From: Candidatus Manganitrophus morganii
GTDB taxonomy: Bacteria; Nitrospirota; Nitrospiria; SBBL01; Manganitrophaceae
Direction: 5' to 3'
DNA length: 64,000 bases
Assembly (NCBI GenBank): GCA_021651055.1
Contig: JAJHOH010000001.1
Coordinates: 3,972,001 to 4,036,000, forward strand
Both the position numbers and the translations under genes were made by a program. Numbering within the stretch: the stretch's first letter is position 1; each line of letters opens with the position of its first letter. Under the pieces are notes generated by a model that ran no database searches, was not told where the DNA came from, and worked only from the letters and a program-made list of their open reading frames with translations. Below are positions 45,061 to 52,979 of the stretch, piece by piece.

Positions 45061-46181
45061 TCGCGAAAGCACCCCAGGAAGGCATTTCTCTCGGCGAAGA
45101 TCAGGTCGTTTATTTCGACGGCGACTGGACGCTGCCGCAACTGTCCGCTCTGGAGCGGCGGCTCGCCGATTTCGCTTGGCCCACGTCACCGGAGCTGATC
45201 TGGGATCTGGGGGGGATTCGGGCGATCGATACCGGCGGGGCTTGGCTGCTGCAGCGGACCCTCGACGCCCTTCAACAGAAAGGCCGGAGGGTGGCGCTGC
45301 GGCGGCTCTCCCCCGCGCAGGCCGAATTGATGCAAATGGTCGCGCGGAGTGGGTCGGCGATTCAACTCCCCGCCTCCGCTCCACGGATGAGCGGGCTGGA
45401 GCGGATCGGCCGCCTTGTGTGGCGGGAGGGGACCGAACTGCGGGACGCCCTCGCTTTCCTCGGGGAGAGCGTGATGCGGTTCTTCTTCACCGTCGCGCAC
45501 CCGCGGACGCTTCGGGGCCGCGCCTTGTTAAAACGGGTGGAGCTGGACGGCTTCAATGCGCTTCCGATTATCGGTCTGCTTCTCTTTTTGGTCGGAACGG
45601 TGATCGCCTATCAAGGGGCGGAACAGCTCCGGGCTCTGGGGGCCAACATCTATGTGGTCGATCTGGTCGGGATCTCCCTGCTCCGGGAAGTGGCGCCGCT
45701 GATCACCGCCATCGTCATCGCGGGGCGATCGGGGGCGGCCTATACCGCCGAGATCGGGACGATGAAGGTGACCGAAGAGCTCGACGCGATGCGGACGATC
45801 GGCCTTTCGCCGATGGAATTGCTGGTGATCCCCCGGATCGCGGCGCTGGTGATCGCCCTCCCGCTGCTGACCGTCTTCGGCGATCTGATCGGCGTCTTCG
45901 GGGGGATGTTGGTCTCCTACGGTCAGCTTGGGATCCGCTTCGACGAATTTATCTCCCGCTTTCGGGAGGCGATCGCACTGCGGCATTACCTGATCGGAAT
46001 CGGCAAAGCGCCGGTCTTCGCAATCATCATCGCGCTGGTCGGATGTTACCAGGGCTTCCAGGTTCGGGGAAGCGTCGAGAGCGTCGGCCGGAACACCACG
46101 ACCAGCGTGGTCCAGGCGATTTTCCTGGTGATTGTTTTCGACGCCCTCTTCTCGATCCTCCTCAGCTGGTGGAAGCTGTAA
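45057..46181 (+). CDS. mlaE: MlaE-type ABC permease with N-terminal STAS domain
   Basis: The 374-residue protein combines an N-terminal STAS domain (about 1-110, VYFDGDWTLPQLSALERRL, WDLGGIRAIDTGGAWLLQ) with an MlaE permease domain (about 120-374): LPIIGLLLFLVGTVIAYQGA, LVGISLLREVAPLITAIVIAGRSGAAYTAE split across segments, and GSVESVGRNTTTSVVQA. It is the membrane part of a phospholipid transporter; in E. coli the STAS protein MlaB is separate. An in-frame GTG at 44916 would add 47 non-conserved residues. The ABC subunit starts two bases after its stop. Confidence 0.92.
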   Translation: MIAKAPQEGISLGEDQVVYFDGDWTLPQLSALERRLADFAWPTSPELIWDLGGIRAIDTGGAWLLQRTLDALQQKGRRVALRRLSPAQAELMQMVARSGSAIQLPASAPRMSGLERIGRLVWREGTELRDALAFLGESVMRFFFTVAHPRTLRGRALLKRVELDGFNALPIIGLLLFLVGTVIAYQGAEQLRALGANIYVVDLVGISLLREVAPLITAIVIAGRSGAAYTAEIGTMKVTEELDAMRTIGLSPMELLVIPRIAALVIALPLLTVFGDLIGVFGGMLVSYGQLGIRFDEFISRFREAIALRHYLIGIGKAPVFAIIIALVGCYQGFQVRGSVESVGRNTTTSVVQAIFLVIVFDALFSILLSWWKL

Positions 46182-46183
46182 AC

Positions 46184-46987
46184 ATGGCGGCGAGCTCCCT
46201 ACGATCGCGCGCAAGAGAACCGGTGGTGGAGGTCGACCACGTCTCGACCCGCTTCGGCGACGCCGTGGTTCATGAAAACATCAGCTTGTCGGTTTATCGG
46301 GGGGAGCTGTTCGCCATCATCGGCGGGAGCGGCAGCGGAAAGACGACGCTGCTCCGGGAGATGATTCTGCTGCGGGAGCCCGACGCCGGATCGATCCGGA
46401 TCTTTGGAGAAGAGACCCGCGCGATGGGGCCCGCCGACCTGCTTCGGTTTCGACGGCGCTCCGGCGTGTTGTTCCAGGAGGGGGGGCTATTCAGCGCCCT
46501 CACGGTGGCCGAAAATGCCGCCGTCCCATTGAAGGAGCATACCGCGCTCAGCAGGCATTTGATCCGAGAGCTCGCGCTGGTCAAAATCGGGCTGACCGGC
46601 CTTCCCTCGGAGAGCGCGGTGAAATACCCGAGCGAGCTCAGCAGCGGGATGCGCCGGCGGGCCGGTCTGGCGCGTGCGATCGCGCTCGATCCCGAGCTCC
46701 TCTTTCTCGACGAGCCGACCGCCGGGTTGGACCCGATCAGCGCCGGCGGATTGGATGAGCTGATCGAACGCCTGAAGGCGCGGCTCGGTCTGACGGTCGT
46801 GATGGTTACACACGACCTCGACGCCCTCTGGCGGCTGGCCGATCGGGTGGCGGTGTTGGGGGAGGGGAGGATCGTCGCCGTCGGGACGATGGCGGAGCTC
46901 GCCCGCTCGAAGGAGCCTTTGGTCCGCGCTTTTTTCCAAGCGCGAGGCGGCCGAGAGATCCAGGAGTCCACATGGAAACAAAGGTGA
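46184..46987 (+). CDS. mlaF: MlaF-type ABC ATPase
   Basis: The 267-residue ATPase powers the lipid transporter. It carries Walker A GGSGSGKTTLL, Q-loop VLFQEGGLFSALTV (typical of the MlaF/Ttg2A group), signature ELSSGMRRRAGLARAI, Walker B LLFLDEPTAGLDP and switch VTHDLDAL. The start ATG 46184 follows the permease stop by two bases. A longer open frame reaches back across mlaE but is a shadow. Its 3' end overlaps mlaD by 16 bases. Confidence 0.93.
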   Translation: MAASSLRSRAREPVVEVDHVSTRFGDAVVHENISLSVYRGELFAIIGGSGSGKTTLLREMILLREPDAGSIRIFGEETRAMGPADLLRFRRRSGVLFQEGGLFSALTVAENAAVPLKEHTALSRHLIRELALVKIGLTGLPSESAVKYPSELSSGMRRRAGLARAIALDPELLFLDEPTAGLDPISAGGLDELIERLKARLGLTVVMVTHDLDALWRLADRVAVLGEGRIVAVGTMAELARSKEPLVRAFFQARGGREIQESTWKQR

Positions 46988-47871
46988 ATTACGCGCGGGT
47001 CGGTCTCTTCGTCGTTCTCCTCGGGGCGGCGCTCGTCGTTCTGTTGATCTGGCTCGGCCGGCGGGAGTCGAGGCGGGTCTACGATCATTACGACGTTTAT
47101 GTTCGAGAGTCGGTCACGGGGTTGGGCGTCGGCGCCTCGGTGAAATATCTCGGGGTCGATATCGGATACCTGAAGGAGATGGTCGTCGATCCGGAGCATC
47201 CGGGACGGCTCCGGCTGACCCTCTCTGTTTCTGAAGAGACGCCGGTGACGGAGGAGACGGTGGCCTATCTTGAGTTTCAAGGCTTGACCGGGGTGGCGGT
47301 GGTGAATCTGGCCGGCGGCCGCCGGGAGTCGCCCCTCCTCACCGCAAAACCGGGAGAACGTTATCCGGTGATCAAAAACGTCCCCTCTTTTTATGCGCGT
47401 TTTGAACAGGGCCTCTCCCGCCTCTTGACCGATCCGTCGCTCCCGAGACTGGTTGACCATCTCGACAACCTTGCCCTCCGCACTCAGTCGCTGGTCGATG
47501 AGGAGAACCGCGCCGCATTTAAACAGCTACTGGCAGAGACGGCCAAGATCGCCGGGACGTTGGACCGGATGACGGGGAGGGTCGATGCCCAGCTTCCGAT
47601 CGTCCTCGATCACCTTCAAGAAAGCAGCCGCTCCATCAGCGAGATGTCGAGCAATGCGGCGCGGACAAGCGCGATGCTGGAACGTCTGGTGAATCAGAAT
47701 CAGGTCCGCATCGAGGAATTTACCGGAGAGACGTTAACGGAAGCCGGTCTTCTGATCACGGAGCTAAGAGAGCTGACCGCCACCTCGAAGCGGCTGGCCT
47801 CGCAACTGGAGCGGGAGCCGAACGCCTTGATCTTCGGCAAGTCTCAGCGCCCGCGTGGACCGGGAGAATAA
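46972..47871 (+). CDS. mlaD: MlaD/MCE-domain substrate-binding protein
   Basis: The 299-residue protein has one N-terminal transmembrane helix (about 8-28, VGLFVVLLGAALVVLLIWL) and an MCE domain (about 38-115: VYVRESVTGLGVGASVKYLGVDIGYLKEM, LEFQGLTGVAVVNLAGG), then a long helical, coiled-coil tail (about 125-280). MCE proteins form hexameric rings that carry lipids across the periplasm. The long helical tail is like that of PqiB-like or Mce needle-forming proteins rather than the short E. coli MlaD. Confidence 0.9.
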   Translation: METKVNYARVGLFVVLLGAALVVLLIWLGRRESRRVYDHYDVYVRESVTGLGVGASVKYLGVDIGYLKEMVVDPEHPGRLRLTLSVSEETPVTEETVAYLEFQGLTGVAVVNLAGGRRESPLLTAKPGERYPVIKNVPSFYARFEQGLSRLLTDPSLPRLVDHLDNLALRTQSLVDEENRAAFKQLLAETAKIAGTLDRMTGRVDAQLPIVLDHLQESSRSISEMSSNAARTSAMLERLVNQNQVRIEEFTGETLTEAGLLITELRELTATSKRLASQLEREPNALIFGKSQRPRGPGE

Positions 47872-47872
47872 G

Positions 47873-48535
47873 GTGAACCTCCATCGAATCGGGAGGAGGG
47901 TGCAATCGATCCTCCTCTTCTTCTTATTCATGATCATCCTCACGACCGCTTGCGCCTTCCCCGGACAAACAAAGAGAGAGGTTGTCCATACTTACTTTTT
48001 GAATCCGGAGGGAAGGGAGGCTTCAGGACGAGGAGGAGCGGGGAAGGGATCGACCGCCGTCTTGCTGGTGAATCTCCCCAAGGCGCAGGCGGGATTCGAC
48101 ACGGAGCGGATCGCCTATCTGCGGCGCCCCCACGAGGTCAATTATTATGCGACCAGCGAATGGGTCGATACGCCTCCCCGGATGTTGGCCCCGCTGCTGG
48201 TCCAGGCTTTCGAGCGAATCGGCGCCTGGCAGACGGTGATCCGGATGCCGAGCGCGGTTCGGGGAGATTATCGGGTCGATTCCGACAACCTGACCCTCGG
48301 CCAGGAGTTTTTTCAGCGTCCGAGCCGCGTCCGTCTGACACTGCGCGCCCAACTGATCGACCTGCAACGGTTGCGCTCCGTCGGCACGAAGACCTTCGAG
48401 ATCCTGGAAGAGGCGCCGAGCGAGGACGCCTACGGCGGGGTGACCGCCGCGAATCGGGCTGTTGCCAAGCTGCTGGACGAAGTGGCGGCTTGGGTCAGTC
48501 GGTGCGTGCAAGAGGGCCCCCTCGATGGCTGCTGA
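47873..48535 (+). CDS. ABC-transport auxiliary lipoprotein (PqiC-like)
   Basis: The 220-residue protein has a lipoprotein-like signal (ILLFFLFMIILTTAC, lipobox TTAC) and the ABC_trans_aux pattern: HTYFLNPEG, ERIAYLRRPHEVNYYATSEWVDTPPRMLAPLLVQAFER, LRAQLIDLQ. These proteins are partners of MCE transporters in the outer membrane or periplasm. The GTG at 47873 has GGGAG upstream; the GTG at 47855, inside mlaD, is an alternative. It ends the transporter operon. Confidence 0.82.
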   Translation: MNLHRIGRRVQSILLFFLFMIILTTACAFPGQTKREVVHTYFLNPEGREASGRGGAGKGSTAVLLVNLPKAQAGFDTERIAYLRRPHEVNYYATSEWVDTPPRMLAPLLVQAFERIGAWQTVIRMPSAVRGDYRVDSDNLTLGQEFFQRPSRVRLTLRAQLIDLQRLRSVGTKTFEILEEAPSEDAYGGVTAANRAVAKLLDEVAAWVSRCVQEGPLDGC

Positions 48536-48594
48536 GTTTTGAAAGCAAATGGCGGATTGTTCCGTTCCGCCATCCTCAACAAAGATGGATGGGT

Positions 48595-49569
48595 CTATTC
48601 CCCCATGCTTGGAGCCAACATCCTTGCCAACACGATCGGATCAACATTCCCACCTGAGAGGACGACGCCGACCTTTTTGCCCCGCAGGTCTGGAACCTTG
48701 CCCGCCATCAACGCGGCAACCCCGGCCGCCCCGCTCGGCTCGACGAGCAGCTTCATCCGAATCAGCATGAAGCGGACCGCTTCGGCGATCTCCGCATCGG
48801 TGACCAACGCGACCGATTCCAAATGTTGTTGCATGACTGGAAAAGTGAGCCGGCCCGGCGCGGGGGAGAGGAGCCCGTCGGCGATCGATCGGGAGAGGGG
48901 CGTTGAGACAATTTTACCCTTCTCCAACGAGAGGTAAGTATCATTGGCGGTCTCCGGTTCCACGCCGACGATCCGGAGAGCGGGTCGCATCGCGTGGGCC
49001 GCGATGCTGCATCCGCTGATCAACCCGCCTCCCCCGATCGGCGCCACAAGAAGATCGAGATCGGGAATGTCGGCGAGGAATTCCAGCGCGACGGTTCCCT
49101 GGCCGGCGATAATGTGCGGATGGTCGAACGGCGGCACGAGCGTCAGGCCCCTTTTCTCAGACAATTGTTTCGCGATCGCTTCCCGGTTGTCCTTGAGACG
49201 ATCATAGAGGATCACTTCCGCGCCATAACCGCGCGTTGCCGCCAGCTTCACGGCAGGGGAGTCGCGCGGCATGACGATGACGGCGGGGATCTTGAGCCGC
49301 TTCGCGACCAGCGCCACCGCCTGGGCATGGTTTCCGGAGGAGAAGGCCACCACCCCCGATTCGCGCTGCGCCTCGCTCAATTGGCCGATCAAATTGAATG
49401 CCCCCCGAAACTTGAACGCGCCGACCCGTTGCAAGTTTTCGCATTTACAAAAAACCTCGGCGCCGACGATGTCATTCAGCTGATCTGAAGTTGCGATCGG
49501 CGTGCGGTGCGCATTCCTTTCCAGCCGGCGCGCGGCGGTCTGAATCTCTTGAAACGTAATTTCGCTCAT
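48595..49569 (-). CDS. Threonine dehydratase, catabolic type (no ACT domain)
   Basis: The 324-residue PLP enzyme deaminates threonine (or serine) to 2-oxobutyrate and ammonia. It has the PLP-lysine segment GAFKFRGAFN, the phosphate loop GGGGLISG, SSGNHAQAVALVAK and EPSGAAGVAAL. It lacks the C-terminal regulatory ACT domains of IlvA, so it is the short TdcB-like or serine-racemase-like form. Its start is at 49569 on the minus strand; an ATG six bases upstream is also possible. It faces the lipid-transport operon. Confidence 0.92.
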   Translation of the reverse strand: MSEITFQEIQTAARRLERNAHRTPIATSDQLNDIVGAEVFCKCENLQRVGAFKFRGAFNLIGQLSEAQRESGVVAFSSGNHAQAVALVAKRLKIPAVIVMPRDSPAVKLAATRGYGAEVILYDRLKDNREAIAKQLSEKRGLTLVPPFDHPHIIAGQGTVALEFLADIPDLDLLVAPIGGGGLISGCSIAAHAMRPALRIVGVEPETANDTYLSLEKGKIVSTPLSRSIADGLLSPAPGRLTFPVMQQHLESVALVTDAEIAEAVRFMLIRMKLLVEPSGAAGVAALMAGKVPDLRGKKVGVVLSGGNVDPIVLARMLAPSMGE

Positions 49570-49583
49570 CTCCATTCCCTCTC

Positions 49584-50147
49584 TCAATGAAACCAATTTC
49601 GCCAAGAGGGTGAGCCCCACAACCACCAGAGCCCGCCGACGGTTCCCCCGACAATTCCATAGAAGAGAAGCGACGGGCGCCCCGCCTTGATGTCCTGAGG
49701 GGAGGGGATCGCGGCGAGCAGGAGCGTGGAGGTAAAGTAGCCGGTCGCGAGCCATCCCCCCCACTGATGATTCGCCCAAAAAGGGGCGGCCACGCCGGTC
49801 AAGCAGAGCCAAGCCAAGGGGAGGAGGAGCAGGGGGGCGAGGGCGACAAAAGCGCCGTTGAACATGTTTATTTTACGAAAGGAGACCGAGCCGAGGGCCC
49901 AGCCTTCCCCGGCGCGTTTGGGCCGAAGAGAGAAGCCGGCCGGCCTCGCCAGGAGAAGGAAACCGACCATCAGATGGATCAGCTCGTGCGAGAAGGTGCC
50001 GGGAAGAGAGAGAATCGCGAGCCGCCACTTCGAGCCGCGGGCGCGAAGCAGGATCAGAGACATGACCCCCGCCAGGATCGCGCTCGGCAGGAAGCCGGGG
50101 AGGTGAAGGAGGGTCTGAGGCGTTGTATTAAGGAGCGGCATCAGCAA
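49584..50147 (-). CDS. Membrane protein with HELIH motif (M50-like)
   Basis: The 187-residue protein has about five transmembrane helices. GTFSHELIHLMVG (His54, Glu55, His58) gives an HExxH zinc motif inside a membrane helix, as in site-2-type peptidases, and a later NxxxPxP-like segment could be the third ligand region (IPSPQD). Such short members are of unknown function; loss of further ligands could also make it inactive. A TTG at 50147 with TGAGG upstream is preferred over ATG 50141. It lies 14 bases upstream of threonine dehydratase on the same strand. Confidence 0.65.
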   Translation of the reverse strand: MLMPLLNTTPQTLLHLPGFLPSAILAGVMSLILLRARGSKWRLAILSLPGTFSHELIHLMVGFLLLARPAGFSLRPKRAGEGWALGSVSFRKINMFNGAFVALAPLLLLPLAWLCLTGVAAPFWANHQWGGWLATGYFTSTLLLAAIPSPQDIKAGRPSLLFYGIVGGTVGGLWWLWGSPSWRNWFH

Positions 50148-50337
50148 GGGGCGGCCTCATTTGATTCGAAAGGAGAATACACTCGAATTCAATCAAAATC
50201 AAATTCGATCGGTCGTCGTACGAAGCGCAGGTGATGGAATCCACATCGACTGTTGCGAAAAAAGTGAGAGGGTTTCCGTAGTCATCGTCAATTGTTGACG
50301 GGGGGATAAAGTGTGATACCTTTTCATCAGAGGATTC

Positions 50338-50697
50338 ATGATGAGAAGCAAAAGGAAACGTGCCAGGATTCCACTGATCTCCATCGCCCGCCTCACGCCC
50401 GAGGGGATGGAATCAAAAGAGTATGTTTTGATCCGTGACATCTCAACCGACGGCCTGGGGATATACAGTAAGGAACGGTATCAGAAGGGGGATCTCGTCC
50501 TCGTTGAGCTGACCCTGACCATTCAAGAAGAGAAAATCGTCGAATCGGTCTCGGGAAAGGTGGTTTGGGTGGCGCCGCTTCCGGATCAAAACCACTTTGC
50601 AGTCGGCATCCAGTTCGAGAAGATGCAGCTGGAAAAACCAAAGCTGTATGCGCACATCAAAAAACTTGAGGAGAGATACGGGGAGGGTCCCTTCTGA
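50338..50697 (+). CDS. PilZ domain protein
   Basis: The 119-residue protein is a single PilZ domain: an N-terminal Arg/Lys-rich segment (RSKRKRARIPLISIARL) for c-di-GMP phosphates, the DISTDGLGIYS loop matching DxSxxG, then GKVVWVAPL and HFAVGIQFEKM. It would bind cyclic di-GMP and act on an unknown partner. A weak promoter (TTGACG at 50295-50300, TACCTT at 50317-50322) lies upstream. Two start ATGs are adjacent (50338, 50341). Confidence 0.85.
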   Translation: MMRSKRKRARIPLISIARLTPEGMESKEYVLIRDISTDGLGIYSKERYQKGDLVLVELTLTIQEEKIVESVSGKVVWVAPLPDQNHFAVGIQFEKMQLEKPKLYAHIKKLEERYGEGPF

Positions 50698-50758
50698 ACG
50701 ATTTTGAACGAAACATGCGGGCCTGTCGAGTGGTCCGCGAAAACCATCCGATTTAACT

Positions 50759-51334
50759 TTAACCGTTGAACCAGAACAGTTTGTAAATATGTATTTTTCT
50801 CCGCGGGCCGATGTAGGTGATCTGGTCATGCGGCTCCACGACCGTCCGTCCGTTCGCCACCTCGACCCCATTCTTTTTCCGAACGTAGACAATCCGCATC
50901 TCCGCCGGGAGGTTCCATTCCTGAATGGCTTTTCCAATCCAGGGAAACCCATTCGGAATGACCGCATGTTGCAGGACCAGACCGGAATCTTCCAGGACAT
51001 GCTCAAAAAGGCGGAGCGGTTCTTCTTCCGTCGATTGTTCTTCAATCAGGGTCAGGCGGTTTTGAAGGGCATTGATCTCGCGGCCGAGATCGGCGAGGTC
51101 GGGCTCTTGGGAGAGAAGATCCAAATCGGTCATTCCGGCCTCAAACTTCCGGTACGTCTTCTCTCCCAAGATCGATTGGTGTTCCCTGATCCGACGCTCC
51201 AGGTCGGACATCTCCAATGAGATCTTGACATGCTGGACCCGATGATGGACCCGCTCGGCGATCGCGACGGTCGCTTCCTGAAATCCGGTCGCGGCAAGCG
51301 CGAGATCGCGTCTGATCCGTCTCCAGGTACCCAT
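50759..51334 (-). CDS. Coiled-coil protein with C-terminal TrkA-C-like domain
   Basis: The 191-residue soluble protein has a helical, coiled-coil N-terminal half (about 20-100, heptad-like LERRIREHQ, LGREINALQNRLTLIEEQ) and a C-terminal domain with the TrkA-C pattern (about 112-185: LVLQHAVIPNGFPWIGKAIQEWNL, RIVYVRKKNGVEVANGRTVVEPHDQITYIGP). TrkA-C domains bind small ligands such as cyclic di-AMP or nucleotides in transporters, but no membrane part is present. It converges with the PilZ gene and its start faces the T6SS promoter region. Confidence 0.6.
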   Translation of the reverse strand: MGTWRRIRRDLALAATGFQEATVAIAERVHHRVQHVKISLEMSDLERRIREHQSILGEKTYRKFEAGMTDLDLLSQEPDLADLGREINALQNRLTLIEEQSTEEEPLRLFEHVLEDSGLVLQHAVIPNGFPWIGKAIQEWNLPAEMRIVYVRKKNGVEVANGRTVVEPHDQITYIGPRRKIHIYKLFWFNG

Positions 51335-51564
51335 CGATGAATTCCTCCCTCTGATTCAAGCCGTTCTTCGAACCGCTCCGCACCGTCCAAATTACCATAA
51401 TTTTGCCGATAAGCCAATGAGATCCCGAAGGAGGCCGGTTCGATTCCGCGCCGATCGTCGCCGCCCATGGGGATGGGAAATCCCGGGATTCAATCTCTCC
51501 AGGCCTCCTCATTTTAAGGGATGATGCCATCGAAAACAGCCCGCCGCGGACCATGGAAAATCGC

Positions 51565-51593
51565 TTGACATTCCTCTTGCTTTTCTTCAATAT
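51565..51593 (+). promoter_or_regulatory. Strong sigma-70-like promoter of the T6SS genes
   Basis: TTGACA (51565-51570), a 17-base spacer and CAATAT (51588-51593), about 45 bases before the first T6SS gene. It lies in the 304-base divergent gap 51335-51638, which otherwise holds no gene I can support. Confidence 0.65.
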
Positions 51594-51638
51594 TAGCGCC
51601 TATCCGCAGATATACCTCCGAAAACCTCAGGTGCTTTC

Positions 51639-52979
51639 ATGGATGATGAGCGTTTACCGGGACAAATGTCTCTTCAGTATGACGAGTTCAGCGACCTTCT
51701 GGGAGGGGCCGTTTGGGAAGAGGCATTGGATCGGTGGAGCCGCTCCGGTTTTTCGATGGCGCGGCAGCAGACGCTTCGTTCTTTCGCGTCCTATTTTTCA
51801 TCTTCCCCTCAATTTCTTTTCTCGGAGGATCGACAACGCTATTCCCTGGAGCTCTTCTGGCTGAAGTGGAATCTTTTCACCGGTTTATGCCGCCGAATCC
51901 AAGGCATTCACCAGGAGCACCAGAGGCCCCTCTTGAATCTTCAGCCGGCCCATCTCCGACTGACGATGGCGGCGGCGACCGAACCGTTCCTGCCGGTCCG
52001 ATGGGGTTTTTCCCTCGATACGTCGAATCTCCAATTGGCCGATCGATTTACCCCCCCGGGAATGCCGGCCGACTTTCCCGCACAGCTCTTCAGCCCTTCC
52101 CCGGATGCGCATCCTCTTTATTCGGCGCCCCTCGTGAGGCGGCAGGGGCTTGAGCAGGAGGAGACGGCGACCCTCCTGGTTCGATCGACGGAGCGGATGC
52201 GGGACTCCCCGCCGGGAGAGATCCGGGGGATCGTTCAGGCCCAGCTGGTTTCCGACCAGCTGAAGGGGGCCGATTATTCTTTGGGGGACCTCTTTCTTGT
52301 CGCCCCGAACCTCTCCGAGGAGGGGGAATCGCTTCGGATCTGGGCGAGCAAGCGGGGCTCCGCGGAACGGGGGGTTCTTCTCGAAGGGGTCACCGAGCCG
52401 GTCTCCCCCGCGGTTTGGGAGGGGTTTGAAAAAGCGCGGCAGAAGGTTTTCGCCCGGTCGGAAGTCATGATCTACAAGAGCCTCCATATTCCGTGCGATC
52501 TCTACAGCCTGGGGATGATTCTCTTTCGGACGCTTCTCGTCAACGATCGGCAGGAGATGGAGGGGGTTTACGAGGCGGTCGACAGAACGGCGGGGCAGCT
52601 CGGCCCGATTTCCCTCTCGTTGGAAAACCAGGAGAAGCAATTCCTGTCGCGCCGGCTCCGGTTTTACCTCCGGAAGGAAGGGGAGATCCTTTCGAAAAAA
52701 GCGATCTTCCATCGGCAGCAGGAGAGAGAGAACGGCTGTGATGCGATCCCGGACGATCTGTGGATCGAGGCGCTCTTGATCGGATTTCGCCTCATTCAGA
52801 ATCGGGCAGAGGTCCCGCTCGATCAGCTCGGCGGCTTGATGGAGCGGGTGACCGCCGACGCGGAACGGCTGGGGGGGCGAATCAAATTGGAGCTCTTCGG
52901 CTCCCGCGAGCGGAACCGGGAGATTCTCGAGGCGTGCGACCTCATCCGGAAAGAACTGAGCGAGGTTCGGAACGGGTAA
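51639..52979 (+). CDS. T6SS-associated pseudokinase-like protein
   Basis: The 446-residue protein has no clear enzyme motif, but the segment IPCDLYSLGMILFRTLL (Asp287) strongly resembles the C-lobe of Ser/Thr kinases (DxYSLGxILxxLL), and YSLGDLFLVAPNL upstream stands where the catalytic and Mg loops would be, without HRD or DFG. So the kinase fold may be kept while catalysis is lost. It starts the T6SS operon and ends one base before the FHA gene. In other T6SS clusters a threonine kinase works with an FHA protein; this may be a non-catalytic version. Confidence 0.6.
   Translation: MDDERLPGQMSLQYDEFSDLLGGAVWEEALDRWSRSGFSMARQQTLRSFASYFSSSPQFLFSEDRQRYSLELFWLKWNLFTGLCRRIQGIHQEHQRPLLNLQPAHLRLTMAAATEPFLPVRWGFSLDTSNLQLADRFTPPGMPADFPAQLFSPSPDAHPLYSAPLVRRQGLEQEETATLLVRSTERMRDSPPGEIRGIVQAQLVSDQLKGADYSLGDLFLVAPNLSEEGESLRIWASKRGSAERGVLLEGVTEPVSPAVWEGFEKARQKVFARSEVMIYKSLHIPCDLYSLGMILFRTLLVNDRQEMEGVYEAVDRTAGQLGPISLSLENQEKQFLSRRLRFYLRKEGEILSKKAIFHRQQERENGCDAIPDDLWIEALLIGFRLIQNRAEVPLDQLGGLMERVTADAERLGGRIKLELFGSRERNREILEACDLIRKELSEVRNG

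Noticed and set aside
45176-46183. Long upstream extension of the mlaF frame across mlaE
   Set aside because: The region is fully explained by mlaE in another frame, and the MlaF fold starts after 46184.
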